From NCBI RefSeq assembly GCF_964199755.1, contig NC_133914.1, positions 4,109,868-4,173,867 on the forward strand: a stretch of 64,000 nucleotides of DNA, read 5' to 3'. The notes below the pieces were generated by a model. It did no database searches. It saw only the letters and a list, made by a program, of their open reading frames with translations, and was not told where the DNA came from. This document shows, one piece after another, positions 17,359-34,400 of the stretch. The first letter of the stretch is position 1. Each line of letters starts with the position of its first letter. The stretch is from Larus michahellis. Its lineage: Eukaryota; Chordata; Aves; Charadriiformes; Laridae. A program made the translations under genes and the position numbers.

Positions 17359-18656
17359 ATGTCGCCGCGCAATGGCCGCCGCACCGGCGCCCACCGGGCG
17401 CACTCGCTGGCCCGGCAGTTGAAGACGAAGCGGCGCCGCCGCGACCTGGACGAGATCCACGGCGACCTGCAGCCCGAGAACGCCGCCCGGCTGCTGCGCC
17501 AGGAGCCCGACCCCGACCTGCCGGGCTGTGCCCAGTTCTACTGCCTGCACTGCGCGTGCGTGGGCCGGGGGGGGCCTGACAGGCCCGGGGGTGGGGGTCC
17601 GGGGGGGGCCTGGTCGTGGGGGGGGCTGGGGAGGGAGGGCTTTAACCCTTGGGGGCTTGCCCTGGGGTTGGGGGTTGCCGTGGTCCTGTGGGGGTGGTGG
17701 TCGGGGTTGTTTTTCCTGATCCTGGGGGGGTCCCGGGCGGGGGGGGGGGGGTTGTCCTGGTTCTAAGGGGTCCGTGGAACCTGGGAGAGGGTTGTCCCGG
17801 TCCTGGGGGGGCCCTGGTTCCCTGGGTGGGGGTGCTAGTCCCGGCGAGGAGGGCTGTGATGCTTGGGGGAGGCTTGCCCTGATGCTGGGAAGTTTCCTGG
17901 TCCTGGGGGGTCCCTGGAACCTCGGAGGGGGTTGCCCTGGTCCTGGGGGGGGTCCCTGGAACCTGGGAAGGGGCTTGTCCTGGTCCTGGGGGGAGGTGCC
18001 TGGCTCCTAGGGGGGCGTTGTCCTGGTCCTGGGGGGTTGCATGGCCTCTGGGAGGGGATTGTTCTGGTCTGGGGGGGGGGGGGTGGGGGTGGTCCCGGTG
18101 AGGAGGGCTCTAATGTGGGGCAGGATCTTCTCCTGGTCTCGAGAGGGATTCTAGCCCTTGGGGGGAGCTTATTCTGGTCTGAGGGACCCTGGACCCTTGG
18201 TAGGGTGCTCCCCAGCCCTGCTGCCCCCTCAGAGCCCCCTGACCCCCAGCCTCTTGTCCCCCCCAGGCGTTACTTCGTGGACCTGAACAGCATGAAGGAA
18301 CACTTCAGGTCCAAGGTGCACAAGAAGAGGTAAGGGGGGGGCCTGAGCAGGGCCCTGAGCTGCCCTATGGCTCTGTGTCCTGCCCCAGAGCAGGCTCCGG
18401 CCCCCCAGCCCCACGTCGTCAGGGTGAGGCGGCTGATGGTGTCATTTCTGGGCCGCTCTTGTTTCGAGGGGCTGGGGTGGAAGGCTTCAGCCCTCCTCTC
18501 TGCCTTCCCCGCAGGCTGAAGCAGCTGCGGGAGGCACCGTACACGCAGGAGGAGGCCGAGCGCGCCGCCGGGATGGGCTCCTACATCCCCCCCAAGAAAG
18601 TGGAAGTGCAGACCCAGCCGCTGGAGGAAGTCAGCAAGATGGAGGCGTCCAGCTGA
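17359..18656 (+). CDS. ZNF593: ZNF593, U1-like C2H2 zinc-finger protein
   Basis: Three exons, 17359-17555, 18267-18329 and 18515-18656, give 133 residues against 134 in human. The basic N-terminus has [21 protein letters not shown], then DLDEIH. One zinc finger of the C-x2-C-x12-H-x5-H type is formed by C62, C65, H78 and H84, spanning the first intron and ending [13 protein letters not shown]. The tail carries the family motif [16 protein letters not shown]. Known of the family: ZNF593 and yeast Bud20 act in nuclear steps of 60S ribosomal subunit maturation and export; human ZNF593 was also described as a modulator of Oct-2 DNA binding. Intron 1 carries a G-rich minisatellite. Confidence 0.96.
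17580..18225. repeat. G-rich minisatellite in ZNF593 intron 1
   Basis: Degenerate tandem copies of a unit of roughly 30-50 bases containing TTGTCCTGGTCCTGGGGGG and TCCCTGGAACCTGGGA. It is strongly G-rich on the transcribed gene's sense strand and fills most of the intron. It keeps spurious reading frames open. Confidence 0.8.
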
Positions 18657-18960
18657 GCTTGGACTCAGGGGCCGGACGGCTCCGTGAGGGCGTCTTTGTC
18701 CTCAGCTTTGTGAGAAAAACACGCCCCAGCGCAGCCTGCCAGCAGGCAAACGCACCGCTCCTCCCAACAGCCCTCCTAACACTAACGAGGAGAAGGAGCC
18801 AACGAGACCCTGGGTGCCCTGGCTGTGTGTCCTCCTTTTCGGGAAAGGGGCAAGCCGCTTCGTCCCTGAGCACTGGCGTGACTGTATGCTCGTCTCTTTG
18901 CTTTTAGAGCGGTTTTAGGTCTCTTTCCTTGGGTCGGAGGTTCACCCCGGTGAGTCACCC

Positions 18961-18966
18961 ATTAAA
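18961..18966 (+). terminator. ZNF593: ZNF593 poly(A) signal (ATTAAA)
   Basis: ATTAAA about 305 bases after the ZNF593 stop. This is the common variant signal, and I saw no AATAAA closer. Confidence 0.5.
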
Positions 18967-18969
18967 ATA

Positions 18970-19670
18970 TGTCAACCAACAGGCCGGCGGTGTCGAGAGC
19001 TCTCTGTGAGCGTGACCCAGGCCCTCTGGAAGGTGGCAGCTGCCCCTTGGGGTGACAGACAACCTCTCGGTGTTGTGTTCTTCCCAATTACACAAAGGGA
19101 AATAAGTGCCAGCCCGGAGGAACGGCCTCATCCCGGTGCTTCTGCCCTGGCAGGGTGATGAAGGTCCCTCTGCATTGCCCTCCTGGCAGGGGGGTCCCAG
19201 CCTCCTGGAAGCAGACACGGGGCTGCTTTTTGGGGGGGAATATGTGCTTGGGTGAACTCTTCAGGCACTTGGGTCTGTAGCGAGCAGCTCGTTGTGGTGC
19301 TGGCCCTGTCTGAGCCTTGAGGGGGGAGTGATGGTGTCTCCCCCGGCAGGGACCCTTCTAGGCTCCTGTCCCTTAAAACCCAGCGCCTGCAAGTGATTTC
19401 ATCGTCCCGGAGGGCTGGGGCTGCGTGTGCGGCGTGATCGGCCTCCCCCCGCCATGTCCACCAGCCTGATGCTGCTGTGATCCCGCCGGTCCCCCTGCCT
19501 CCGCCTGCCCGGCTCTCGGGGGACTTGGTGTGACAGTGTCACCACCCGCTGCCGCCGGTTCCCGCAGGGTGGGTCTCTCCGGTGCAGCAAAACCCTCAGC
19601 CTCAAGGTTCATCCCTCCTGATGAGCTGGGGACGGGGCAGCAGAAAAGGCAGGATGACAATGCAGCTGGT
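18970..19670. other. Intergenic stretch between ZNF593 and the ZNF593OS-position gene
   Basis: Nothing recognisable apart from possible 3'UTR of the flanking genes. No credible coding exon on either strand. Confidence 0.5.
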
Positions 19671-19677
19671 GCTCGGC

Positions 19678-19713
19678 AGGAAAGGGTTTATTTCCAGGAA
19701 AGGGTTTATTTCC
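19678..19713 (-). terminator. Duplicated poly(A) signal for the minus-strand small membrane-protein gene
   Basis: An 18-base block, AGGAAAGGGTTTATTTCC on the plus strand, is repeated exactly twice (19678-19695 and 19696-19713). Read on the minus strand, each copy contains AATAAA. They lie about 800 bases downstream of the stop of the gene ending at 20515, so they could end its transcript. Confidence 0.55.
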
Positions 19714-20514
19714 ATGCAGCCGGCCTGGATTTGTGAGCCCCCCCCGGCCCCGGGGGAATGGAGGAGACTAAATCACTACATCTAGCTGTTGGCATCTCGC
19801 TAGCGGCAGCTCCGGGCTGCGGCTCCGTGCGGGTTCGGTGGGTGCGAGGGGACCGGGAAGGTTACAGACACCATCCCAGTGGGATGCGCCTGCTCGGGGG
19901 ACACATCGCTGACCCCGTGGCCCCATCTCCACCCCCACCCCCAGCCATCGTTGCAGAGGTCGGTCTGGTCCCAGCCCTCCCCGCCGTTACCTAACGGCGC
20001 TCGGCGCTGACCTCCTTTCCGTGGGACCGGGCTGGCTGCGGCCACAGCAGGGTCCCTGTGGGAACGAGGGGGCTGATGCTGCTATTGGGGTGCAAGGGGC
20101 CCCCTCGGACCCCTCTGTTAGGGGGGGAGATGGAGATGGACGCGGCACCGGGCTCCACCGTCCGTCAGTCTGTCCGTTTAGCCTCTGGTTGTCTTGTGGC
20201 CAGATCCTGGTGTGTGGCAGCGACTCCGTCAGGGGCTCAGCCGGCAGCTCTGGAGCTGGGAGGTGGCTTCTCCGTTCTCCATCCCGGTCGTTGAACCAGC
20301 TCCCGGAAGCGGGGACAGACAAGGGGACAGAGGCACGTGTCCCCGAGCCCCAGGGTATCACACCGCCCAGGGAACGGAGGGAAGGGCTGGATGTGGCGCA
20401 GATCAGCCGGAAAGGATCCGCATCCGGCAGCTCTGCTCAGGGGGGGACCGGCGAGTGGAGGGGGACCCCGGCACCCTGCTGGGGGCCGTCCCCACGGTCC
20501 CACCGGCCCCCTCC

Positions 20515-21037
20515 TCACACCTCCGGGGGGGCTTTGGTGGGGCCGGCCATCCTCCGGGCGCTGTAGATGGAGAGGCAGAGCCCGGCGGCCGCCAGCAGCA
20601 GGGCCAGGGGGGTCAGCAGCCGCCCCCCCGGCTCGGCCCCCCGCCCCGCCGCCAGCTGCATCTGCAGGGGGAGAGAGGAGAGGAGAGGGGAGCACTGCGA
20701 GACCCGAAACCCCGGGGACAGGGGACCTGAGGCTGTGCCCTGAACGTCCCCATCACACCCAGCTGTAAGAGTGCTGGGGGCAGCTTTGTGGCCCCCACGG
20801 GGCATCCAGGGGTGTTTTTGGGGTGCCCCACGCAGCGTTTGTGGGGTTCCACCGGCAGCACCATCTCCGCCAGCCTGGAGCCGGGATACGGCCGGGCATG
20901 GCCCCCGTGGCCAGCAGGCCCGGTGTGCAGCGCAGGCAGGGTCCCAGGGGTCCCCACGGGTTCCCCCCACCCTGCTTGCCCCTTACCTGGAGCAGTCGGA
21001 AGTACCCCGGGGTTAAGCGTCGGGGGCGAATGATCAT
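20515..21037 (-). CDS. Small single-pass membrane protein, ZNF593OS-position gene
   Basis: Two coding exons on the minus strand, 21037-20987 and 20661-20515, join in phase 0 to give 65 residues. The ATG at 21037 is the first in frame. A pyrimidine-rich tract ending CCCCACAG just upstream suggests a further non-coding exon. The N-terminus is basic (MIIRPRRLTPGYFRLLQ), followed by a Gly/Ala linker, one hydrophobic helix at about residues 32-51, a double arginine and a short tail ending APPEV. This suggests a one-pass protein with a basic cytosolic or matrix-facing end. In human, ZNF593OS lies on this strand between ZNF593 and CNKSR1. Orthology is inferred from position, not from remembered sequence. 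It is head-to-head with CNKSR1. Confidence 0.6.
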
Positions 21038-21734
21038 GTTCGCGGTGGCGAGTGGCAGGATCAGGCCCTGTGGGGCAGCAGCAGCAGCGGGGCTGGGTCC
21101 CCCTCCAACCCCAGGACCCCCACCCCGACCACCGCGAGAGGGGTCTGCGTCCGTCGGCCGCCTGCCGTCCCCACGGCCCCCTCGGGAAGGGCGGCACGCA
21201 CCCGGCGAGCGCTGAGCAGCTGTCAGCCCCGATCAGCGCCCGCTGCTCCCCCAAGCGCACACGCCGGGGCGGGGGGAGACGGGCGCTGAGGCGCAGGCGG
21301 GGGGGCCAGCGCCAGCCCAGGGCGGATCCGGGGGGGCAGGAGAATTGGTCTTGGTGGGGGCAGCCCCTCTGCAGGCCTGCACGTGGGGTCCACCCTGCCT
21401 CAGTTTCCCCACCTGCGAAGGAAAGGGTGGGAATTGTGCCTGGGGGGGAGTGTGTGACCTCCCCCGAAATCCCCCAGCGGTGAGGAGGGGGCTGAGCAGG
21501 GGCTCCCCCCAGGCTCGCCCAGGGGGTCTGTGGGGCCAAAGCTGGCTCCGGGGGGGGACATGCATTGGTGTAATGAGTTCCGTTGGGACTCAGCCCTCAC
21601 TGCCTGCAGTGGTCGGGGGCGAGGGGAAACACCTCTCACAGCTGGGGGGAAACTGAGGCTTGGGGGGGGTTCCCTGGGTGGGTGCTGTTTCCCCGGGGGG
21701 AGGTTTCGGCAGCCATGTGTCATCGTCCGGCCCG

Positions 21735-21805
21735 TGACTCACTGGGGCGCGTCGTGGGGCCTCGCCCCGCGGGGTCGTACTGGGCTGTACTGGGCCGTAC
21801 TGGGC
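21735..21805. promoter_or_regulatory. CNKSR1: CNKSR1 upstream region: AP-1-like site and 10-bp repeats
   Basis: TGACTCA, an AP-1/MARE core, lies at 21735-21741. It is followed by three direct copies of YGTACTGGGC spaced exactly 10 bases apart at 21776-21805. CpG content is high and there is no TATA box. The segment ends about 120 bases before the CNKSR1 start codon. Function is inferred from position only. Confidence 0.5.
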
Positions 21806-21922
21806 GGGCGGCCCCGGGCGCGGCGGAGGCCGCGGTGAGCGGCACACGGTTGCGCCAATGGGGCCGCCCGTCCCTGGCGCAGGTGAGCGGCCGCTCCCGC
21901 CGCCGGTTCCGGCCTGGCCGCC

Positions 21923-29239
<7,317 letters not shown>

Positions 29240-29546
29240 CATAACCTCTCTGGCACAAATCGTTGCTGATAAAAATCACGATGCTGCAGGAGCAAAGCGG
29301 GCGCTCTGCTAGGGGGCTGTATGGGGGAATTGGCGACATTTTTGAAGGCTCAGCGCCCAGCATGGACTTGCCGCAGGAGAAGTGCCTTCTGCTACATCCC
29401 CCCTCCCTGGGGCAGGACATCGCAGTGACAGTCTTGCTTTTTTCAAGGACGTTTTGCCTTGGCTGTATGTTGGCAATGAGGGCCTTTTCCTGGAAGAACT
29501 TGCCCCCACCGTGCACTCTGGCCCAGCCAGGGTCTTTTCTGCTGTA

Positions 29547-29552
29547 AATAAA
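29547..29552 (+). terminator. CNKSR1: CNKSR1 poly(A) signal
   Basis: AATAAA about 310 bases downstream of the CNKSR1 stop, followed by a GT-rich stretch. Confidence 0.75.
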
Positions 29553-29948
29553 ACTGTGTTGACATGGGCTGATGGTATTTCTTGGCGCTGAAATGTCCCA
29601 GCCAGTGACACCCATGCCATGAGCCACCATCCTCAAGGGGCAGCGGCATCCCTCTGTGCTCTGCTCCCCTCTCCCCAGCCCAGCTCGGGGGGTGATGGCA
29701 TCCACCCATGGGTTAGGTGGACAGGGACGGGCTCCAATGGCTCTGTGAGGCCAGGAAGGGTGATGAAGCATGGACGGTGTCCCGGGAAGGACAGGGGTGC
29801 TCTGGGGGAGCTCACAAGGGCCAAGGGGAGAGTGCGGGGCAGGATGGGGAAGGAGATGTGGTCACCCTGGAAATGGCAGAGGGGTCCCACTCCTCCCTGT
29901 ACCACCCAGCCCCTTACAGACGTGCTACAGCTGTGTATGGGGATGCTC

Positions 29949-29954
29949 TTTATT
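29949..29954 (-). terminator. Poly(A) signal of the claudin-type gene
   Basis: TTTATT on the plus strand reads AATAAA on the minus strand, about 255 bases past the stop of the claudin-type gene. It converges on the CNKSR1 signal 400 bases away. Confidence 0.65.
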
Positions 29955-30206
29955 TAACAGCAGCTGCAGAGGCTCAAACCTGCATCAGGATTAAAGCACA
30001 ATCAAGTAACAGGCAAGTGAGTGAAAAATTAAGAGTGAAAAGAGGTAAAGATGGGGAACGGACCAACGTCTTCTGCCCAGTGATGGTCCAAGGGGTGTCC
30101 AGGGGTGCAGGACGGCCATGGCAGGAGGCTGAGGAGCCGCTGTTACCCCACAGCAAGCAGGATCATCCTGTGATGCTCATGGCAGGAACCAGTCTGTCCC
30201 AGTGCC

Positions 30207-30806
30207 TCAATAATCCACCTCGTAAGGCGCAGCGGCCGGCCTCACGACGAACCCCCTCTTCCTGCAGAAGCTGGTGGCCAGGCAGACACCAGCCAGCACC
30301 TCTGCCCCTCCACCGCTCCAGCCCAGGTAGAGACACGTCCCCAGGTGGAAGCGGTCTGCTGGAGGGGTCTGTGGGCTGGCCAAGTCCTGCAGCACCCGAT
30401 GAGCCATGTAGGAAGTGGCACCAAGGTACATACCACCCGCCAGCATCAGCAGGAGCCCGGCAGTGGCTACCAGGTTGGGCCGTGGCGGGGGGGCCCACCA
30501 CCGTGCCCCTAGCATGGCCAGGGCATAAGCCAGGGCCCCCAGCAGCAGCGAGCCCACAGCAGCCGCTCTCAGCACCCACATGGGCCAGAAATGGGCTGTG
30601 TCCTCCAGGAGGGCGCGACAGGCTGGGCCCAGCTGGGTGAATGCCTCCACGCAGCTCTCCCAGAGGCCGTCGCTGAAGAAGAGGTCGCGGGGGTAGCCGG
30701 GCCGCTCGGGCAGCTCCCGCCACCGTGGGGTGGCCGTGGCTGCCAGCAGCAGCACCCAGCCCATGGGGGCCAGCACCAGACCCCACACCAGGGAAAGGGT
30801 CCCCAT
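30207..30806 (-). CDS. Claudin-type four-transmembrane tight-junction protein
   Basis: One coding exon of 199 residues on the minus strand. The ATG at 30806 starts directly with the first membrane helix (MGTLSLVWGLVLAPMGWVLL), as claudins do. An upstream in-frame ATG at 30959 reads across a likely intron with acceptor CCTCCCCAG ending at 30863. The claudin signature is complete: W29, G47-L48-W49, C52 and C63 in the first extracellular loop, the cysteines set to pair. Three further hydrophobic helices lie at about 78-98, 112-132 and 160-180; the tail ends YEVDY, close to the usual C-terminal YV PDZ ligand. Known of the family: claudins set paracellular permeability at tight junctions. I cannot assign a claudin number. 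It sits where mammals have CATSPER4. Confidence 0.85.
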   Translation of the reverse strand: MGTLSLVWGLVLAPMGWVLLLAATATPRWRELPERPGYPRDLFFSDGLWESCVEAFTQLGPACRALLEDTAHFWPMWVLRAAAVGSLLLGALAYALAMLGARWWAPPPRPNLVATAGLLLMLAGGMYLGATSYMAHRVLQDLASPQTPPADRFHLGTCLYLGWSGGGAEVLAGVCLATSFCRKRGFVVRPAAAPYEVDY

Positions 30807-31117
30807 CGCCAGCGAGGCCTCGCTGCTGGCACTGCCGCTGCTCCAGCCGGGGCCGGCCCTGCCTGGGGAGGGAAGGTGACCCCACCCCGCACGTGAGAAG
30901 CCCCAACGTGGCCAGGCATAAAGAAGGGCCCAGCTCCATGGCCTCTCTGCCACCGCCACCCAGAGCGGTGCTGACCTTTCCAGCCGAGTGGGCAGAGAGG
31001 GCTGAGCTGGGCCTCAGCCTGGCGGCCTGGGATGGCCGGAGGGGCCCTGAGGGGGCGGTGGAGCCTGTACCGCGGGGCTGGGGCCGACTGGGGAGCGGGC
31101 AGGGCAGGCCCCGCTGC

Positions 31118-31123
31118 CTTATA
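31118..31123 (-). promoter_or_regulatory. TATA box for the claudin-type gene
   Basis: TATAAG on the minus strand within a GC-rich region. A transcript starting about 30 bases downstream could use the donor GGAAAG|GTCAGC near 30976 and the acceptor at 30863 before the coding exon. Inferred from signals. Confidence 0.45.
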
Positions 31124-31133
31124 CAAGCCTGAG

Positions 31134-31172
31134 TTTGGGTTTGGGCTTGGGCCTGGGCCTGGGCCTGGCCTA
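31134..31172. repeat. Hexanucleotide repeat, (TTTGGG/CCTGGG)n
   Basis: About six tandem hexamers grading from TTTGGG through CTTGGG to CCTGGG, next to the proposed TATA box of the claudin-type gene. Confidence 0.8.
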
Positions 31173-31221
31173 GGCTGGGGCAGGCGCCGAAGGCCCGCCC
31201 GGCCCCGCCGCTATTTATCAC

Positions 31222-31233
31222 TGCGCATGCGCA
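31222..31233. promoter_or_regulatory. Palindromic NRF1 site at the CEP85/claudin divergent promoter
   Basis: TGCGCATGCGCA is a perfect palindrome matching the NRF1 consensus. It lies about 100 bases from the proposed claudin-type TATA box and about 280 bases before the first CEP85 splice donor at 31510, inside a CpG island. Confidence 0.8.
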
Positions 31234-31479
31234 GAGCAAGCCCCGGGGCTGCTCTTTCAGGCTCCGCCCTACGGGTGTTGGCTGCGGACAATCTTCATCC
31301 GCCAGAAGCCGTCGAACCTGCGGGGCGGGGGGGGAATCAGCGTCCCGCTGAGCCAATGAGAGCAGGGCATGGGCGGGGCCGGCGCGCCCGATAGGCTGCG
31401 GGGTGGGGAAGGGCGGGCTGGGCCCTGCCCACTTTTCCTCTGCCACTCCCCCCTCGCGGCTGTAACGGTCGCGGCGCGC

Positions 31480-34400
31480 GGGGCAGCGCGAGCGCCGCGG
31501 CGGAGCCAGGTGAGGGGGTCGGGTCGGGCCCGCCCCGCCCGGGAGCCGTTCCGCCACCGGGTCCCTCCTGTGCTTCCCCCTCGGTGAAACCGTCCCTTCT
31601 TCTCCGGCCCGGGTTGCTCGGCGCCCCCTTTCCCCTCAGGGACCGCTGCTCCCCTCAGGGACCGCTGCTCCCCTCAGGAGCTAGCCCACACCCGTTCCCC
31701 TCACCGGCCCCCCTTCCTCTCAGAGACCGGCCCCCGACGTCCCCCTTCCCCTCAGAGACAGGCTCCCACCGCCTTTCTTTCAGAGACCGGTCCCCCCGTT
31801 CCTCTCAGGGACCAGCCCCTCGGGGTCAGGCTGTGCCTTCCAGGCAGTTACCCCCCCCCGCCCCCTCCGGGATCACCGCATTCCCCTTTTCTCACCCAAA
31901 TCAATCTTCTCCCCATCCCTTTCCGAGGGGCGAGGGGCTGCCCCCTGCACCCAGGCTTGACATCACTCCATGTACGCGCCAAGCTCTCCCCCTCCATCGA
32001 GTGAAGCGCTGCTCCCTCTCTCTTCGTGACCCACTGCTCCTCTTCCTCTTTCTCATTCCATTTTTCCTTAGTTTGGAACATGTTCCTTCCCACCACCTCT
32101 TCAGGGTCTGCCCTGTCCCCGCTGCTGGAAGGGGGTGGTTTGTAGGGTGGTGTGGGTGCTCTCTGGTGGTGCTGAGTGAGGTGGGAATGCTTTGGTTGCT
32201 TTGTCTATTTTATTTCAAGTGAGCATGATTGAATTTCTCGGTTACAACTGTCAGTAGCGATGGAGACTGAGGTTTAAACTCAGGATTCTGAAACATCCCT
32301 GAATTAAACATAATAAGCACTATGTTTAGCTAGAAATGTTTTATTTCTTTGCTGAGTAAAATGCTACTTCTCATTCACTATCTATCCTATTATATTCTCA
32401 ATGTCTCTCTTCTGTTGCAAAATCTGTGTATATACGTTTTCTAAGAATTAATGGTTTCCCTGAGCTCTTTGAATCAGTTAAGCAAAAATCTGTATGAGCT
32501 GGTAGTTGAGGATTTAGTATTTTACTGGTGGAGAGGAGAGCGGCCTTGAATTTCCACGTGAAGCCCAAGAGCTGTAAATCATACTCCCGTCATCAGAGGC
32601 AGGAAATTCACTGCCTGAAGTACTCAGATAAGCAGATAAATGAAACCAAAGCTCTGGACAGATAATGAACAGCAATGCTCAGTTTTGAATGACTGCATTT
32701 CTGCGTGTAGTTGCTCAGTGACCTCTACAGAGGGCAGAAATGAACTGGTTTAGAGTTAAGACTTTTAAAAGGAAATTTTTAGTCTCTGTAGACATAACGC
32801 CGGCGTGTAGGGTACCATGGTGACTGATGCTCTATAAATAACTACGATGGGGATAACACATGCCCCAGTTGAAAGGCGCTGCTGAACTGCTGTGTACCTG
32901 GAGAATGTTGCAAACAGGAACTCTCCTCATTTTTCAGGCATGAGGAAAGCCTACAATAACTGCAAGGGGTTTTTAAGTATAGCCTCTGTTGCTGCGGGGA
33001 TGAAACAGAGATACCCTTGGGAGGAGATGCTAATTAAATATTAAGTACTATGTTACTCTGAAAAGTAGCTGATCTACATGTACCCTTCATTTGGTTAGTG
33101 AGAACAGGGTTTGATTTATGCTGATTTAAAATATGATTTTTATTTATTGCCCTGTAGCTCACTGGATAGATAAGATGGCTGCTCTTGAGAAACATCCAGA
33201 CCTGAGGCTCGAGCAGAGCAATCCATCGGGTAAGGACAGTCGTTTCTTTAAAGCCCTGCTGCTGTCGGATCCTGTTTCAGTTTCTCTGAGGAGACATATG
33301 GCCCTAAGAAGAGCTCCTTACCAAAAGCTTTTTATTAAAAAAAAAAAAAAAGTCTCATTGCTTCAAAATAAAACAATTGCACAGGTATGCAACGGTAGAG
33401 AATCATTTGGTAATGAACCCATCTCTTGAGTGATAATGGATAAATTGGGAAGTGTTTTTAACAGTTAATGCAAAAATTTATCTTCATGGGTATTGCTGTG
33501 TGCCAACATTGCTGCTCTTCTTTTTAGTTTGAGAGCATCAGCTGGGTGTAATATTACCCAATTTAGCAATGGGAATATAATTTACTGCTTTTGCATTCTG
33601 ACTTCCATAACAAGATTGATTTTCAGTCTCCTGTTGATATTCTTTGACTTCCCTGTGCTTGCTGTCATTTCCTTTTGCAAAAGAGATTTCTTTAGCAACA
33701 ATACAGGGAGTCAAGCAAGGATCAGTTTGGGTTTTGGTAGCACAGGTGTTTAGATGTGGCTAATTAGTTGTATTTAAAGGCTTTTCAGTCTGTTGGCTAA
33801 AACATAAATATCCCTGGCTTTTTCTCTCCAGATCCAAGCACCAGTCAGAAGAGTCATTTCTTGGAGACTGACTGGAAAACACCTATGTTGTCTGCGAAGT
33901 TCCAGAGCCATGTCAGTCGCTGTTCAAGCGTGGCTGACAGCGGGGATGGGGGCATTGGGACCTCCTGCTCAGACAGCACAGAAGGTGATGGCCAGCATGG
34001 GATCACACAGTAGCAGCCAAAGACTTCTAAGTTTTCTTAGAAGACCGAGAAGCGTTAAATAGCCCAATATTACTGAAACCTAGAGTGTAAGAGCTGGGGA
34101 AGAGCAGTCTGTAACGATGTCTGGAGACTATTTCAAAACCAGTGCCTTAGTACATAGATATGCTGCCTGAAATATAAACAAGTGATCGAGGGACTTGCTG
34201 TTTCTCTAAGCTAGTTTGGTTATCTTCTAACTTTAGTAAGGTTTTTTAACTGACCAAAAGAGACACGTTGGTGATTTGCTGGTTCATATTGACCAACAAC
34301 TGATTTATTAGCAAGTCTGCTGTGTGATTTATCTTTTTTTTTTTTAAGACATAATTTGTAGGTGCCTCTAGAGACTTCAGATGAGTGCACCTTTGTGCTT

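Noticed and set aside
30807-30959. N-terminal extension of the claudin-type protein from an ATG at 30959
   Set aside because: It reads through a likely intron (CCTTCCCTCCCCAG acceptor), and claudins start immediately at the first membrane helix.
30163-31557. Minus-strand frame of 464 codons overlapping the claudin-type gene
   Set aside because: It is a shadow of the claudin-type exon in another frame, extended through a stop-poor CpG island.
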